A DNA stretch of 64,000 nucleotides, from the NCBI GenBank assembly GCA_003290165.1, contig QNQO01000801.1, positions 372,001 through 436,000 of the forward strand. The letters are read 5' to 3'. Positions 1-11,618 of the stretch are shown here, piece by piece. The position numbers were made by a program, and so were the translations under genes. Position 1 is the first letter of the stretch. Every line of letters begins with the position of its first letter. Under the pieces are notes generated by a model that saw only the letters and a program-made list of their open reading frames with translations, did not search any database and was not told the DNA's origin. The DNA comes from Berberis thunbergii. Taxonomy: Eukaryota > Streptophyta > Magnoliopsida > Ranunculales > Berberidaceae.

Positions 1-283
1 GGTTGGAGTTGTTGGACCGTAAACTTTTTTACTCGAAGGCGCGGGAGGAAGAGCTTTTGCAAGAACAATGTAGATGCGAGTTCCATTGGGTTGTACATGG
101 TAGGCTGAGCTACTTGCATTAATGAAGGAAGAGCATCCGGAGTGGGATCTCTGTCGTTACAGGAAGATGTCGTATGCAGACTTATCCATTGCCTTTGCAT
201 CATCGGACGAGGAGGATAGTTTGGGCCCTGATGCCCAAGCCATGGTGCGTGCGGATGCAGCTCCTGCTCCTTCTTCCACTTAG
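1..283 (+). pseudogene. C-terminal end of a Tat-type antisense ORF
   Basis: Opposite in sense to the retroelement around it. From position 3 one frame reads a charged, coiled-coil-like stretch ending in LSYLH and a stop near 120. From 122 another frame continues with EEHPEWDL, MSYADLSIAF and an acidic tail, stopping at 283, so a frameshift splits it. The DL-x-RY and acidic tail resemble the end of the ORF at 19,966-22,460 (DLSRY, then an acidic region), and I place both in the plant 'putative gypsy-type transposon' family. The function of these proteins is not known. The N-terminal part lies outside the window. Composition is richer in GC than the intergenic DNA nearby. Confidence 0.6.
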
Positions 284-879
284 CTTAGCTCTTCTGTTTT
301 TGTACCATTTCTTAATAAGGAGTGAATTCCTTACTCTTGTACCCATTTCGTCGACCGTTAATAAAAAACATTTTTATCCGTTTTGTGCTTGTTGTCTCTA
401 TTGCATGTCTTTCATTTCGCTTTGTCGTCTTGCTTTGACATAGGATGGTTGAATCAATAGGATGCTGAATGGTTTGTCTATAGTACAGAGTTTGACCGCT
501 CTGTATTGCAAATGACTCAAGATCATTGTTGCATAGTCGTGTCTGATAGTGGGCATGTTACAGACAATTTAGCAGGGGGTTGAGTTGCCCGAGCTGTGTC
601 TAGTCTCCAAGGTAAGCTGCTTGAGGCTTGCCTTGCTTGTCTGATTGGTCGGCTGCAGCTGCTGCTATGGGTGAGTTGTGATGGTCGAGTGTATACGTCA
701 ACGCGTTTTTGCCGAATCAGACATTGTAAGCTCGGGCGGACACACTAGGTAGCATTTATTTAGGTAATGGTCGTACGATCTATGTATCGACTCGAGTGGC
801 CTTTGCTGGTAATAGAATGCCAGTTTGTTTAAGCGTGAAGATGCTGACTTAGCTAGATTTGTCTTGGCGACTGCTGTTT
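284..879. other. 3' untranslated region of the Tat element
   Basis: No coding frame that I can support. It lies between the stop of the antisense ORF and the tandem array and contains only short chance ORFs. Confidence 0.5.
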
Positions 880-1610
880 CAAAAGAGAATGGGGGTCGCG
901 TGGTGAGCTGCATGGGGCTTCCACCTTTCGAACCGTCTATCTCCGAACGATGTGGACTACAGGTTCGGGAAGTAAGGATTTGGCGACTAGCTGAAAAGCG
1001 ATAGTTCTGTGGCAAGCCGTCAACATAAATCGGGACCTAACTAGTCCCCCATATTTTGAACCATCTATACCCACGCGATGGGGGCTACAAGTTTGAGTTC
1101 GACGACCAAGCTGAAAAGCAGTGGTCCCATGGCAAGCCGTCGAGATCAGTTTAGGATTGACTAGGCCACCACCTTCCAAATCATTTACACATGTGCGCAT
1201 CAAGTTACAAATTTGTGAATTTTCGGAGGCCACGCTGAAAAACAGTGGTCCCTTGGCAAGCCATCGGAATCAATTCGCAATTGACTAGGCTCCCACCTTC
1301 TAGAATATCTACACCCATGCAATGGGGGTAACAAGTCCAGGGTTGTTTATTCGGCGACCATGCTGAAAAGCAGTAGTCCCATGGTGAGCCGTTGGAATAT
1401 GTTCGAGACTGACTAGGCTCTCATCTTCTAAACTATCTACACCCGTGCAGTGGGGGCTACAAGTTAAAGGTTGGTGATTCGGCGGCCACGTAAAAAGTAG
1501 TGTTTCCATGGCGAGCCATCGAAATCAGTTCGGGATTGACTAGGCACCCACCTTCCAAACCATCTACACCCGCGTAGTGGGGGCTACAGGTCTGGGCTTT
1601 GATCAGAAGC
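880..1610. repeat. Tandem array, about 127 bp units, 5 to 6 copies
   Basis: The block 'gctgaaaagcagtggtccca' recurs in variant form near 980, 1,110, 1,233, 1,361 and 1,488, so the period is 125-128 bases. Each unit also carries variants of 'atctacacccgcg', 'gggggctacaag', 'ggcaagccgtcg' and 'gattgactaggc'. Copies differ at many positions, so the array is old. A further, more diverged relative may extend to about 1,830. It occupies the hypervariable 3' UTR position of a Tat-lineage retrotransposon. The chance ORFs across it share repeated peptides such as TCSPH, which come from the repeat and are not evidence of a protein. Confidence 0.9.
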
Positions 1611-3400
1611 TTTAATTGCCAGTCGTCACCAGCTAGGCTTACCTGATTGAGTTCGGCGATCACCGAACGTGGAGGGGGAAGTGATCCCTGGAGGGTCATC
1701 ATCACCAGGCGTGATAGTACTGATTAGACTCCCACTGCCTAGACCATCAGGGTCCGCACTGGGCGGACTAGGTGTTGGGGCATACCAAAAGCCATCGTCG
1801 TCAGCTTTGGCTAACTAGGCTTGCTCGGTTGGGGAGGGGTTCTACCCGTTTGAGGGAGTGCGAACCCATATCCGCTAATGTATGTCGCACACTATGTGGA
1901 CAACATTACCTTAAAACAATAAGCGATCCGTAGGTACGATCCGTGCATCAAGGTTGATTTGGATTTGTTCACAGGTCAAGCATGTAGCAAAATACTGTTT
2001 GAACTTTGAATAGTGGGCCGAGTGGATCGAGCCTTTAGGCTCGCAAAGAAAGAGTTAGGGTTTCCTGTACAGTTGCGCTACGTGTATGTCACAGATCGCG
2101 TGGTGACACGGGTATGGTGTAAACTGCGGGATGGTTGAGTACCGATTACTCCCCCTCAATTGATGGGGTTGTGTGTAGCGTCATTAATTGAATGAACGTG
2201 GTCTGTGCACTTTCCTTGGGAACCGCCGACTCTTCATTTCCCACACGGTATTCAATGGTTGGTAGTTAATGTAAGAGGCTTGTTTGGTGAAACATTACGC
2301 CTATATAATGGTGTTTTCCAATCATTGTAGGCATTATCTTTCACAATGCTTATCTCCTGTAATGTTCTTGTTTGAAGAGAATGTTTTGGGTTTTCCAAAG
2401 GTTGAAGGGAGATCTCTAGCAATGGAGTCCTCGAGTGTTCTGACATTTACACTTATCAGGTATGACGATAGTTGTTGTTATGTGTGGTCACTTGTTCTGG
2501 GTGGGCACGTAGTTGATCTTCTGAGATCTCGAAACTTCTTCTCATATCGTGGAGAAGTAGTACGAATTCTCTCCCAAGGGAAGAGTCTGCCGTTCATTTG
2601 CTGGTGCCTTATCGTTGTTCCTGGATGTTTAATTTTGGAGATAGTACCAGCGACCATCGTTTGAGCGCCTGCCCCCACCACTTCTCGATTAGCTCTGTCG
2701 CCACGCCTTGCGCTGTAAGTCGGCATCTGGGTTGAGCTGGAATTGGACATGGCCAGTCGAAGTGGGCCATTGATTCCCAAATGTTCTTGCCTTCCTGACG
2801 CAGGAAGGTGTATACGTTTTGAATTCACCTGATACTTGTCCCAAGTTCACAGAGTGTGCAAATTGGACTCAAATTTTTTCCGGTGCTACCGGTTGCCGAT
2901 TTTGTACCACCTCGGACCATATATGAGGGGTATGTCTGTGGAGGTGTTTGAACATGATGCTTTCATTCTGCTCTTGCCCAGTCCTGTCTCCATGGAAAAG
3001 TTGAGGAGTGGAGTCTTCTTCAGAGGCCTCTCATAGTAGAATTGTCTAAACGAGTCGTTTACTTCATGTCACATTGTATTCAGATGCTTATAGTATGTAT
3101 TTTTGTATCCGCCTCCAGGCGCTTGTTGTTACATCTTTCCAATAATCAATAGAGTTTGTTTTCGTAATTTTTTCTTTATTTCTTAAATGATTTCTAATCA
3201 CATAAGTCTTTAAGAACTAAAACTCTACATTGACTATGGAAGGGAAACAAACGACTAAAAGTATACTAACTATTGACGGGGAGAAATTGATCATGGCTTT
3301 GAAGTGAATTCAGGTTACCCTTGTGGATCATTCAGTGGACTGTCGAGGCACTTCAGAGGTTACTAAAGAGTAAATATTGTAGAGGGGCGAGTCTTCGTGC
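1611..3400. other. Region where Tat pol would be expected; no domains recognised
   Basis: Between the tandem array and the protease relic. I looked on the minus strand for reverse transcriptase (F/Y-x-DD), RNase H and integrase (HHCC, DDE) motifs and found none. The stretch 3,090-3,250 is AT-rich and unlike the flanking, more GC-rich DNA, so an insertion or deletion junction may lie there. The longest minus frame (2,828-2,478) has no recognisable domain. Confidence 0.4.
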
Positions 3401-3410
3401 AGACAGAATG

Positions 3411-4420
3411 TCAAGGGGATATGCTCCCGCTTACCATGGCCTCTCCGTTTCGCTGGGCAGAAGAGCTTATTGCTCCTGTACCGCTTAAATGTGATGTCTC
3501 TGACGTCGTTTGGCTTGGCACTGGTTCAAGATGCTCTGTAAGATATAGTCGGATCTGGGAGCATTCTATCGGTTTTAGTGCAGCGTAATGGAAGCCTTGT
3601 GCCGTAGGTTGGTCTCCACGTATTGTCCCTTCGGAATGGTTAGCAGTATACTTAACGCACTGGTGAAGGGTGGAGACTACTGCTTCCATCTAGTAGAGCC
3701 ATGGTCTTCCCAAGATAAGGTTGTAGGTTGATGGCGCATCTACTACCATGAAGTCTAGAAACAAGACCTTTTTTAACTGTGGCTCCCCTGCCACTGTTGC
3801 TAACCTTATTTTTCGAGGGGGAAGCATTTATCCCTGCTGGATCCAATCAACGGGTGATCCGAGGGTGTCAGGTTTTTCTCCTTGAAATCCATGCTGCGGT
3901 ACGTCCTATAGAACAAGACATTGAGCGAGCTCCCTCTATCCACCAGAGTTCTCTTTACCTCCCACCTTGCTATGGAGCCTGAGATGACTAGGGCATCTTT
4001 GTGTGGCACTTGGACTCTTTTGAGGTCCTTGTCCGTAAAGGTCAAGGTGGGAATGGGGCTATGAATCCTCGAGTGGCAGATGCGTCTGCCTTCATTCGCG
4101 GGTTGTGTCCACATGTCCAGTAAGGTTCGCTTGCAAGACCTGTATGACTGGTCTTCATTTGATCTAATTCCATGAAGGACACAGATTATCCCTGGGGTCT
4201 CCTTCTGTATTTCTTTAACTGACTCCCCTCTGTCCCCGGTTCTTTCTGGCCGCTTTTCAGAGTTCATGAATTCCTTCATTTTGCCTCTGTGAATCTAGTA
4301 CTCAACTTCACACCTCAAACTGTTGCATTCGTTGGTATCGTGGCCACCCTCCTAATGGTACGTGCAATACTTGCAGATGCCACGCTTGGCGGGGTCTCCG
4401 CGTTGCTTTGGGGGCCACTT
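3411..4420 (-). pseudogene. Tat-type zinc knuckle and aspartic protease relic
   Basis: Minus strand. Near 4,400-4,330 the translation shows a C-x2-C ... H-x4-C knuckle interrupted by a stop. From 4,279 it continues with a linker, then LTFTDKDLKRVQVPHKDALVI and the protease site KRTLVDRGSSLNV. In the family this site is D-T-G-S, so the Thr is replaced by Arg. The frame shifts near 3,840, and the downstream protease part continues to MEAVVSTLHQCVKY and IRGDQ-x2-A near 3,689-3,590, which matches the usual end of the Tat gag-protease polyprotein. The catalytic Asp remains, but frameshifts and the site change make this inactive. It would normally mature Gag and Pol in the retrotransposon particle. 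Confidence 0.75.
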
Positions 4421-4514
4421 TAGATCCTCCCAGTTCTTTATGGAGTTTAGTATGTCTGACAGGCTAGAATGAGGGGTGTCACAGTCCTAGATCCAACGTA
4501 GTTGGATGTTTTCT

Positions 4515-5571
4515 CTAGCCTAACCTGTTGTCATTGTGCTTTCTCTTGCCTTGTTCTTCATCCTCGTGTCTTTTTCCCTCTTTCTTGTCCTTAGGAGCGG
4601 AGGGTTTCTTCTCGCATTTGGTTTCCCTCTTCATGGTTCTCAACTCCACCAAGGTAATGTGTTTTTGTGCGCTCTTGAGCAGATCTGTCATGTCCAAATG
4701 GGGCTCTAAGGTGAGGTCTTCGTAGAGCTTTCTTTCCATGAGGCCTTGTAGTGAAGGTTGTCATGGTCATGTCATCACTGCATACGTTGATGACAGTCAG
4801 CTCGTTGTTGAAGCCTGTGACATACTCTCTGAGAGTCTCATGGGTCCCTTACTTTAGAGTATGTAGTGTGGGCTTGTTTGGAAACGCTGGCTCCCTACGA
4901 AACGTGCCAGGAACTCCATTGTCAGTGTCTTGAAGGAGTCGATCGGCCTTTGCGGAAAGCTGTGAAACCATGTTAGTGCTAACCTCTTCAGGCTGGTGGG
5001 AAAAGTTAAGCACATCAGTGACTCTGATCCTTCTTTAAGGGCCATTACGTGCTGGTAATGGCGTAGATGGTCGAATGGATCGGTGGTTCCATCGTAGAAG
5101 TCGAGCTTCGAGGGAGTGAACTTTCTCGGAAGGACCTCGTTCTTGATCCGGTCCACAAATGGTGGGACGGAGAGGTGGGTCGTGCGCCTCTCTGCAGAAG
5201 GGGTTATGAGGGCCAAGTCTCTCTATCCTGGCAGTGGGCTCAGCATTAGCCATGTAGCCTCCCCTAGTCCAATGAGAACTAGCGGGGGTTTAGCTTTCCT
5301 GTGCTTGCTCCCTGCCATCCTTTGGAGATGGACGCTCGTGCTGCTCCTAGACTCCATTATCAGGTGGTGGATTTTGTTGCATAAGCGCTTCCACCGCCTT
5401 GGCTATCCGTGGAATTTGAGATGACATCCTATTGATTCGGGGGTCTGTCGTTGCTGTTGTAGTCTGCAGCCCATGTATGACCGGAGCCTCTGAAAGTGGA
5501 GATACTACGTCGGCCTGAGTGTTTGACGTATCCCCTTGCTCTCTGTTGTTGTGTGACCCAGTTGTCGCCAT
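4515..5571 (-). pseudogene. Tat-type gag relic
   Basis: Minus strand, starting near 5,571 (MATTGSHNN), 50 bases inside the primer-binding site. The first about 75 residues are low-complexity. A second frame (5,216-4,854) holds the retrotransposon gag core: FYDGTTDPFDHLRHYQ, then LTFPTSLKRLALTWFHSF and a conserved FLARF. A third frame (4,739-4,515) has the gag C-terminal helix region (HLDMTDLLKSAQKHI) followed by a Lys-rich tail. Gag builds the cytoplasmic particle that packages the element's RNA. Domain order is right, but at least two frameshifts split it. Identification of the gag core is firm, and the exact boundaries are not. Confidence 0.8.
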
Positions 5572-5623
5572 CTCTCTAGGTTTTGAAAGGAGACGATGCT
5601 AGTAAAAAGTTAAGAAAATTGTC

Positions 5624-5642
5624 GTCTCTACAGACGGCGCCA
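5624..5642 (-). promoter_or_regulatory. Primer-binding site of the Tat element
   Basis: On the minus strand, six bases after the LTR end, the sequence reads TGGCGCCGTCTGTAGAGA. This is the standard form of the tRNA primer site of Tat/Ogre-type elements, with one or two changes from the usual ...GTCTGTGGGGA. It fixes the direction of the element and the inner edge of its 5' LTR. Confidence 0.8.
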
Positions 5643-5648
5643 AACTAA

Positions 5649-6314
5649 TGCAGTCATTTTCTGCTCCCTGTTTTGACCTAATCATGTTGACTTGCTGACC
5701 TGCACAAGTAACGCTCGTGAGCCATGGACCAATGTTGTGGTGGCCGATAACACTCCAATGCTAAAGTTAGACAGTGATCTGAGGAAGGCGTAATGTTGTA
5801 AATAGAGAATTTGTAGTGTACCTTAGCTTACCAACCTCATGTCTTATTTATAGTACAAGAGTCCTAGTTTTACCAAACCATCAACGGCGTAGTTTAGGAA
5901 GGATATCTTCGTGGAGATCCTTCTCTAATTAGAAGTTGTGTTGTAAGAAGGAAGTTCCCCATTAGCCTGTGTTCCTAGATACACGGGAGATAGTTCCCAA
6001 TCCAAGAGCAATTCGAAGAAGGAAGTTTCCCTGGGTAGAATGTACCATGGTACTTGCTTCCTAGTTGGAAGCAAAGAGCTGCTGTAACTGCCTGTCCGAA
6101 GCTGATCCTCGAGATACTTTCCTTAGTAGGACTTGCGGGTATTGAGGATAGTTGTGAGACGTATGGGCCTAGCACGGTATGAGAGTTCGAGTCTGTCTAG
6201 CAGCCTGATCCAGAACCGTTTGGGCCGGATCAGTGTTGGCCTAACGCTGGGGTCTGTGATTCCTTGAGATAATCATGACACACATGTCTGGCTCACCGTT
6301 TTTATGTATCGTCA
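5649..6314 (-). repeat. 5' LTR of the minus-sense Tat element (666 bp)
   Basis: Bounded by TG...CA when read on the minus strand (starts TGACGATACATAAAA at 6,314, ends AATGACTGCA at 5,649). The reverse complement aligns almost end to end with 44,907-45,538, which is in the opposite orientation. A TATA-like motif ('cttatttatag' on + near 5,843) lies in a plausible promoter position for the minus sense. The two LTRs differ by many substitutions and indels, so they belong to different insertions of one family. Confidence 0.85.
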
Positions 6315-8479
6315 AAGACTATTAAAGGCCACAAAGCTAAACCATGGCTAAAAGATATGTAAAAAGGCAAAGATACCCATATTCGTAGACACATTGACGT
6401 GGTGTTGTTATTTATGTATTCAAATTCTAGTTACATTGAAACAAACGAAATATGTAATTTTTAACGCAATTTGATACTTTTTCAAAGTTGTTTCATGTTT
6501 CTAAAACATGACTAATCGATTCTTGTTGGGTAATCTGGAAGTAAAAAATAAAATAAAAATATCTAAAAGTAAACTTTTGATTGATTTTAAGGTGAATAAA
6601 TTTTGAAAATTGATCACTTAAGTTAAAGGGTAAGAATGTCTTTATAATTATTTTTAACCATAGGCTGGGTTTGTGATTTTTTAGAGTCTTTAATTATAAA
6701 AATTAGGCCTTTTGAGACATTTTCAATTGTCAGAGTATGACGTGGTCTATAATTATAAAACTATGACTTATAAGTCATTTTCATTTTTTTTCTTCACGGG
6801 CATCTTTCCATTTGTTCATTGGATTAAAGGTAAGTGAGAAACAAATTTTTGAAGTTGGACTGCCAATGCCGAAATGTCATTGTTGCAGATGACTAATGTT
6901 TGAATGCAAGTTTCTACTACTGCAAATTCTTTTTTGAAAATTAAAGCATGTTCTACATCTTGTCTAGTTTCTAAATCATTTTTTGGATTGTAATTTGGAT
7001 AACTGCTTCAAATGTAAATGGAATTCTCGTAGCCACTATGCAATCTAGATAGCGTACTGTTTTTTTAGTTCACTTCAACTTTCTGGCAGTTAAATGATTT
7101 TTTAGAATTTTTCTGAGAAAACTTTGGCTTGTTAGTAATTCATAGAAATTTAAGACTTGAATTTGATGAAGTAATGAGCTCTGGATGATTTTTCAAAGAC
7201 AATGTGTCAGTTCTAAAAAAATATTTTTGGATTTCATTGGCTTTTCTTATTTGTGTAAACTTGTGTTTTTTACTAGTTGCTTGTTTCAAGGGCTACTAAT
7301 TATTTCGAAAGTGGAATTTCAGGTTTTACACAAAGGAACACTTGACAAAGAGTTTTGGTGAACAATAGAGAACACACATGGATCATAATTAGGATATTTT
7401 TTGTTTTCCGAGTGATTTGGACGACTTAAATTTTTACTATTATTAAGTTTTACTAAATAAAACAGAGTCCAAGATACGCCTGGAAGAAAAATGAGGTACC
7501 TCTCTCAACCCACTTCGAATCTCCTGCAATAAGTATTTCTGGAACATTCTTTAGTATAAAATTATTGCAAGATATTGAACTGCGCTAAAATACGTAAAGT
7601 GGATCTAGCTATTTGCAACTAAATGGGATTTGATTACCCATCTCATCACTCCAATTCATTCAAACTTGACCAAATTTACTACAATGAATTCAAATAATTA
7701 GAACCAATAGAAGTGGTGTTCATAGGACCTCAGAAAAAAAATAGATTGTGTCAAACTATTTCGATGCAAGGTTGCTCTAGAACCAATTGGTATGTGCCGG
7801 TAAATACCAGTGTGACTGCACCGCCTTTTCTTACATTTCATGTAGAGAGTGGTGTTTCGACAAAATTTTACCGAAGTCTAATCTTACTGTGATTAGGAAT
7901 ACAATGGGTTCTTGAAAGTTTTTACGTGATAGCTAAATCTCGTAAGAAATCCTTGGATCTTAAAGGCGTCTTTCAAAGGCTTAGCCAATCCTAACACAGC
8001 AATCAGAGTAAAATCGAGCTAGAAGGTGTCTATACCCAGTCTGGTAGTCTAAGAAGTTTTTACGTAATAAACTACCCCTTACTTACTTTAAGACATGTGG
8101 AAAAATCTAACTAGGGTGAGAATTGATTTTGAGGCATTCAGAATCATTTTCCACTTCAATTAGATTGGTTTTTAAAAATCAATCATCCCTTGCACGTAAT
8201 TGAAGATAATCAACTTGTTGTTTGCTAGATGGATGGATAAGAATTGATTGAGCCTTGTTTGTGTGCCATGATTAGTGTCACCCTTTTATATGCATTCGCA
8301 TATTGCATTTAGTTTTGGTCATATGTTGCATTAGATTTTAGTTATTTTCAAAAAAATAAATCACGTCAATATATATATTCCAATCAAGTTTAATTCACGT
8401 CTATTGCATTTAGTTTAGGTCATATATATATATCCCAATCAAGTTTGATTCAAATTCAGTGTCAAAGAGTTTCTCTTGT
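6315..8479. other. AT-rich intergenic DNA
   Basis: No long frame on either strand and no terminal repeats that I can pair. A short direct duplication lies at 8,308-8,450 ('gcatttagtttaggtcatat', 'ccaatcaagttt' twice). Otherwise nothing supportable. Confidence 0.5.
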
Positions 8480-8499
8480 GTTAGGAGCCATTCAGTTAT

Positions 8500-9230
8500 G
8501 GATTTTCATTGAAAAAATCATGTCAATGTTGAAGCAAATTATTTTGCCTTAGTAAACCAAGGTCAACCCTTAGAATCAAGTTTTGCTTATGACAATCATT
8601 TTTTACAAAATAGATATAGAAACCAACCACCTTGGAACAAACACCAACCCAATTGAGATTATGAACCTTTTAGGCCCACACCATCTTTTGGTCTCCAATA
8701 TTTGCATAACAATGAGCCTTATTTTAGTCATTATACTATGCCTTTTGTAAAGACCAATCAATGCCACATCATGCAAAATATGCAGCTCACGTCATCTTCA
8801 TTCTAAAAGATCATATATCAATATATGCAATCCTTAAGTTAGTTCATACGAGAGACAAAACAACATCAGCAGGCCACTGACCAACTTTTGACTGAGATTT
8901 GGGATTTAGTGTGTCAAAATGATGCGTTGATGAGTGTTAGGGAAGAATGTGAAGAAGGTCTATTAGAGGAAAGTAGGAGATTTGATGAATCGTGTCACAT
9001 TGGTATACCTATATCAATCCCTGAAACTTCCCACATAAAACAAGATGAGTGGATAAAATATGTGAGACAATATGATTAAGAAGGATTGTGGGTGAATCAT
9101 GAATGTTGTATTCAAAATGAAATTAGTCATGATGATTCTATACCTAACCCTGTGCTTATTGATATAGATCCTATGTACACTCAAGATGTTGACATGAGTG
9201 ATTATCCAATTGAAATTGCCATGTGATTCT
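8500..9230 (+). pseudogene. Gag-tail relic of the Athila-like element
   Basis: Plus-strand translation shows NQGQPLESSFAYDNHFLQN and RNQPPWNKHQPN, an Asn/Gln/Tyr-rich composition like the region after the zinc knuckle of Athila Gag (compare NYYNSGFTKHPNLPW at 39,900). It continues through several stops to an acidic stretch (8,888-9,079 open) and on to about 9,230. The zinc knuckle itself is missing. Clearly a relic; the product would not be made. Confidence 0.5.
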
Positions 9231-9340
9231 TGTGTTCTTTTGAAATTGGTGGAACATCCATTTCCAATACAAAGGTATAACCTGAGAAATTTGTTAACAT
9301 TCTACCCAGTTTTAGGAAGTTCCCCGAGTTTAGACTTGAA

Positions 9341-9733
9341 TTGAATGTTTCCAAAATCTTGGAGGATTATTTTGGGAAATGTGTAATAAATTATGATGAA
9401 CTTAAAGATGTCGATGACCTATCCATGCCTAACCCATGGCCTCTCCTAAAACACCAAATTGATTTTGCTCTCATTGACAAGTTGAACTTGTATCATTCTC
9501 TTGAGGAAATATTTTCTAAGCCAAAATTAGAATTTTATTTTGAAAGATTTCCTCAAAAAGACATGACAAATCAATTGCATCTTATTGTCTCATATACATA
9601 TGTTTGGCATGACCCACAAATGTTTAGGTTGTTATTGTATGATTCAGTGTTAGACTATGATTTTAGTGTACATAGTAAGTCAACTGAATTAAACAAAAAT
9701 TTAAAAACAAAAAAAATCATTTTTTTTGTTTGA
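9341..9733 (+). pseudogene. Conserved C-terminal ORF in place of pol
   Basis: Open for 130 codons, and the frame extends back through stops to about 9,240. The end reads YVWHDPQMFRLLLYDSV. The minus-strand ORF at 37,810-38,151 in the other pol-less element ends ICWTDPQLFWLLLYDLV, so the two are homologous. No enzymatic motif, zinc site or membrane segment is visible. It lies just before the 3' UTR, where integrase would end in an autonomous element. Function unknown. Confidence 0.5.
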
Positions 9734-11618
9734 GTCTTTTGGAAAATCACTTTACTATGATTTGATCGAAACCATTTCCCATCTTACTTTTTTTATCATA
9801 ATTGAAGTCATCTGAGCACTCATGCATCTTTCCATTTCTACTTATTATTGTCAATTTGTTTTCATGGTCGACCCAATGAGTCATAGTTAAGAACATTAAG
9901 GACATTGTTTGGTTTAGGTTTGGGGGTGGCTTTACAAATCGAAGTGTCTCATTTGAATTACATTCCAAAACCATTTTTCATTATTTTCAAGAAAAAAAAT
10001 TCTTTGTAGTTCGATTATTATCTATGATGAGATTAAGTTCCATAAACCTCAACGCATAGGAATGAAATCTTAGGACCTTAGCCTAGAAGTATAGTAGTTA
10101 GTTAATTATAGACAATAGTAAGTATTACACATTGCTAGAAATTCTGTGATAGCACACATGTAGAGTCGTGCCCTAGCTATCTGTTCTGGTTAAAATTGAA
10201 AAGTGGACTGATTCTTTAGTGAACTTATAGAATACTAGTGGAAACTTGACCTTGTGAGCTTTTTAGCATTTCTTTTTTATGAGGGGTAAATGCTAAATTT
10301 TAAATTTATTGAGTCCGTCATTTTATCGTTGCATGATCTCTATATTTTTTTATTTTTTTTTAATATTCAAAAAAAATATCAAAGTTGAATCATTTCACCA
10401 CAGTTGTTTCTGAAGTTTACCCAAGGCATAAAACCTATATTAATTTAGGAAAATGATTATAGTTTTTTTTTTTTTTTTTTTTAGTTTGAGCCTTGTAACC
10501 TACCCTATTTGTTGTTTACCCTGGAGCCAATTCAAAGCATGTTATATTAGGCTTTTGTTGTTTAGCCTGTTAACCACCAATTTCAACCCACTATCACCCA
10601 AATGTGTTTACCATTTCCTTGTCCTTTTGTGAAGAGTTCAAGACGAGTTGTCAAACAAAAGATATATCATATTCAATTTGTACTCCAAATAACAAAAGCC
10701 TACAAAGAGCTTCAATATCAACTACTATCTTGTATATTACCACGATTAAAAAAACAAAAAGTGTAGTATTTTTACCATCAACACGGAAGCTCAAAAGCAA
10801 TTAAAACAGAAGGAGTTGAGTCAAGCATTAAAATTTCAACCTTATGTTTATCATGGACGAATTTTAACTTTCCCAAAAGCACCTTCTTTATCCTTATCTT
10901 TCCTAGTTTGCCCTTGTCCTAAGCCCCATTACAGCCTATTCAAAATCCTATTTTGATCCTTAGAAAGGTATGACCGTAATGTGGAGGCAAAATTAAGAAT
11001 AGATGTGGTGAATGAAGTCATCACTCTCAATGGATGATATTCTTTCTTAAGATCATATCTTCTCAACTCTTGATTTTCTATCTATTGATTAATGTGAAAT
11101 ATCCCAAATCTCTGTGTGATTCATTCTGAGGGATTATATTATCTTGTGAGATTTGAAGTCAAAACATTTGTTTTGTAAGTAATCTTAAGTTAGGTCCACT
11201 CTAAACTAAAACCTATAACAAATATGTTAATAAGTGCACTCAATGTAAACTTGAATGAAAATCTTTGGCTTATATGAAATGCTTACTAATGTCTATTATC
11301 GACTTATACCAGTCAGATAGGTAAGATGACTATGTCCTTTATTCCTTGAGCAACTGGATGGGAACTCTCTGAGGTAAAATAAAGAAAGGATTGCATAAAT
11401 CTTGGATAATGTCTTGAGTCCTGAGTATCACCGCATTTGTGGGTATCATATTTGGAAACCCTCACGAAACTATAACTCGTCAACTAGGGAAAACTTGATT
11501 TAAAGGCTTGTTGCAAATGCTAAATGTAATCATGAGTCCTACGAAAGTGAGTTAGGTTTTAATTTTTTATTTTTTTTTCTTTTGATCGAGTACTAGAAAA
11601 ATGTAGGTTTAGGGGATT
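9734..11618 (+). other. 3' UTR of the Athila-like element
   Basis: Non-coding. It has a purine-rich 'ggtttaggtttgggggtggc' tract near 9,911, a long poly-T run near 10,464, and ends in the polypurine tract 'gtaggtttaggggatt' directly before the LTR. The equivalent tract in reverse is at 37,345-37,365. Confidence 0.5.

Larger units (their letters stand above)
1..6314 (-). mobile_element. Tat/Retand-like Ty3/gypsy element, pol-deleted, 3' end outside window
   Basis: Read on the minus strand this is 5' LTR (5,649-6,314), primer-binding site, gag, aspartic protease, a non-coding stretch, a tandem array, and the end of an ORF on the opposite strand (1-283). This order (extra antisense ORF plus tandem repeats between pol and the 3' LTR) is known from Tat/Retand-lineage elements. 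I find no reverse transcriptase, RNase H or integrase motifs between the protease relic and the array, so about 3 kb of pol seems deleted or eroded. The 3' LTR would lie before position 1. The lineage is assigned from gag, protease and primer-site style, not from an RT tree. Confidence 0.75.

Noticed and set aside
937..1705. Minus-strand ORFs sharing TCSPH and related repeated peptides
   Set aside because: They are translations of the 127 bp tandem array, not a repeat protein.
3806..5424. Plus-strand ORFs opposite gag and protease (for example 5,116-5,424)
   Set aside because: Shadows of the minus-strand gag and protease, which have recognisable motifs.
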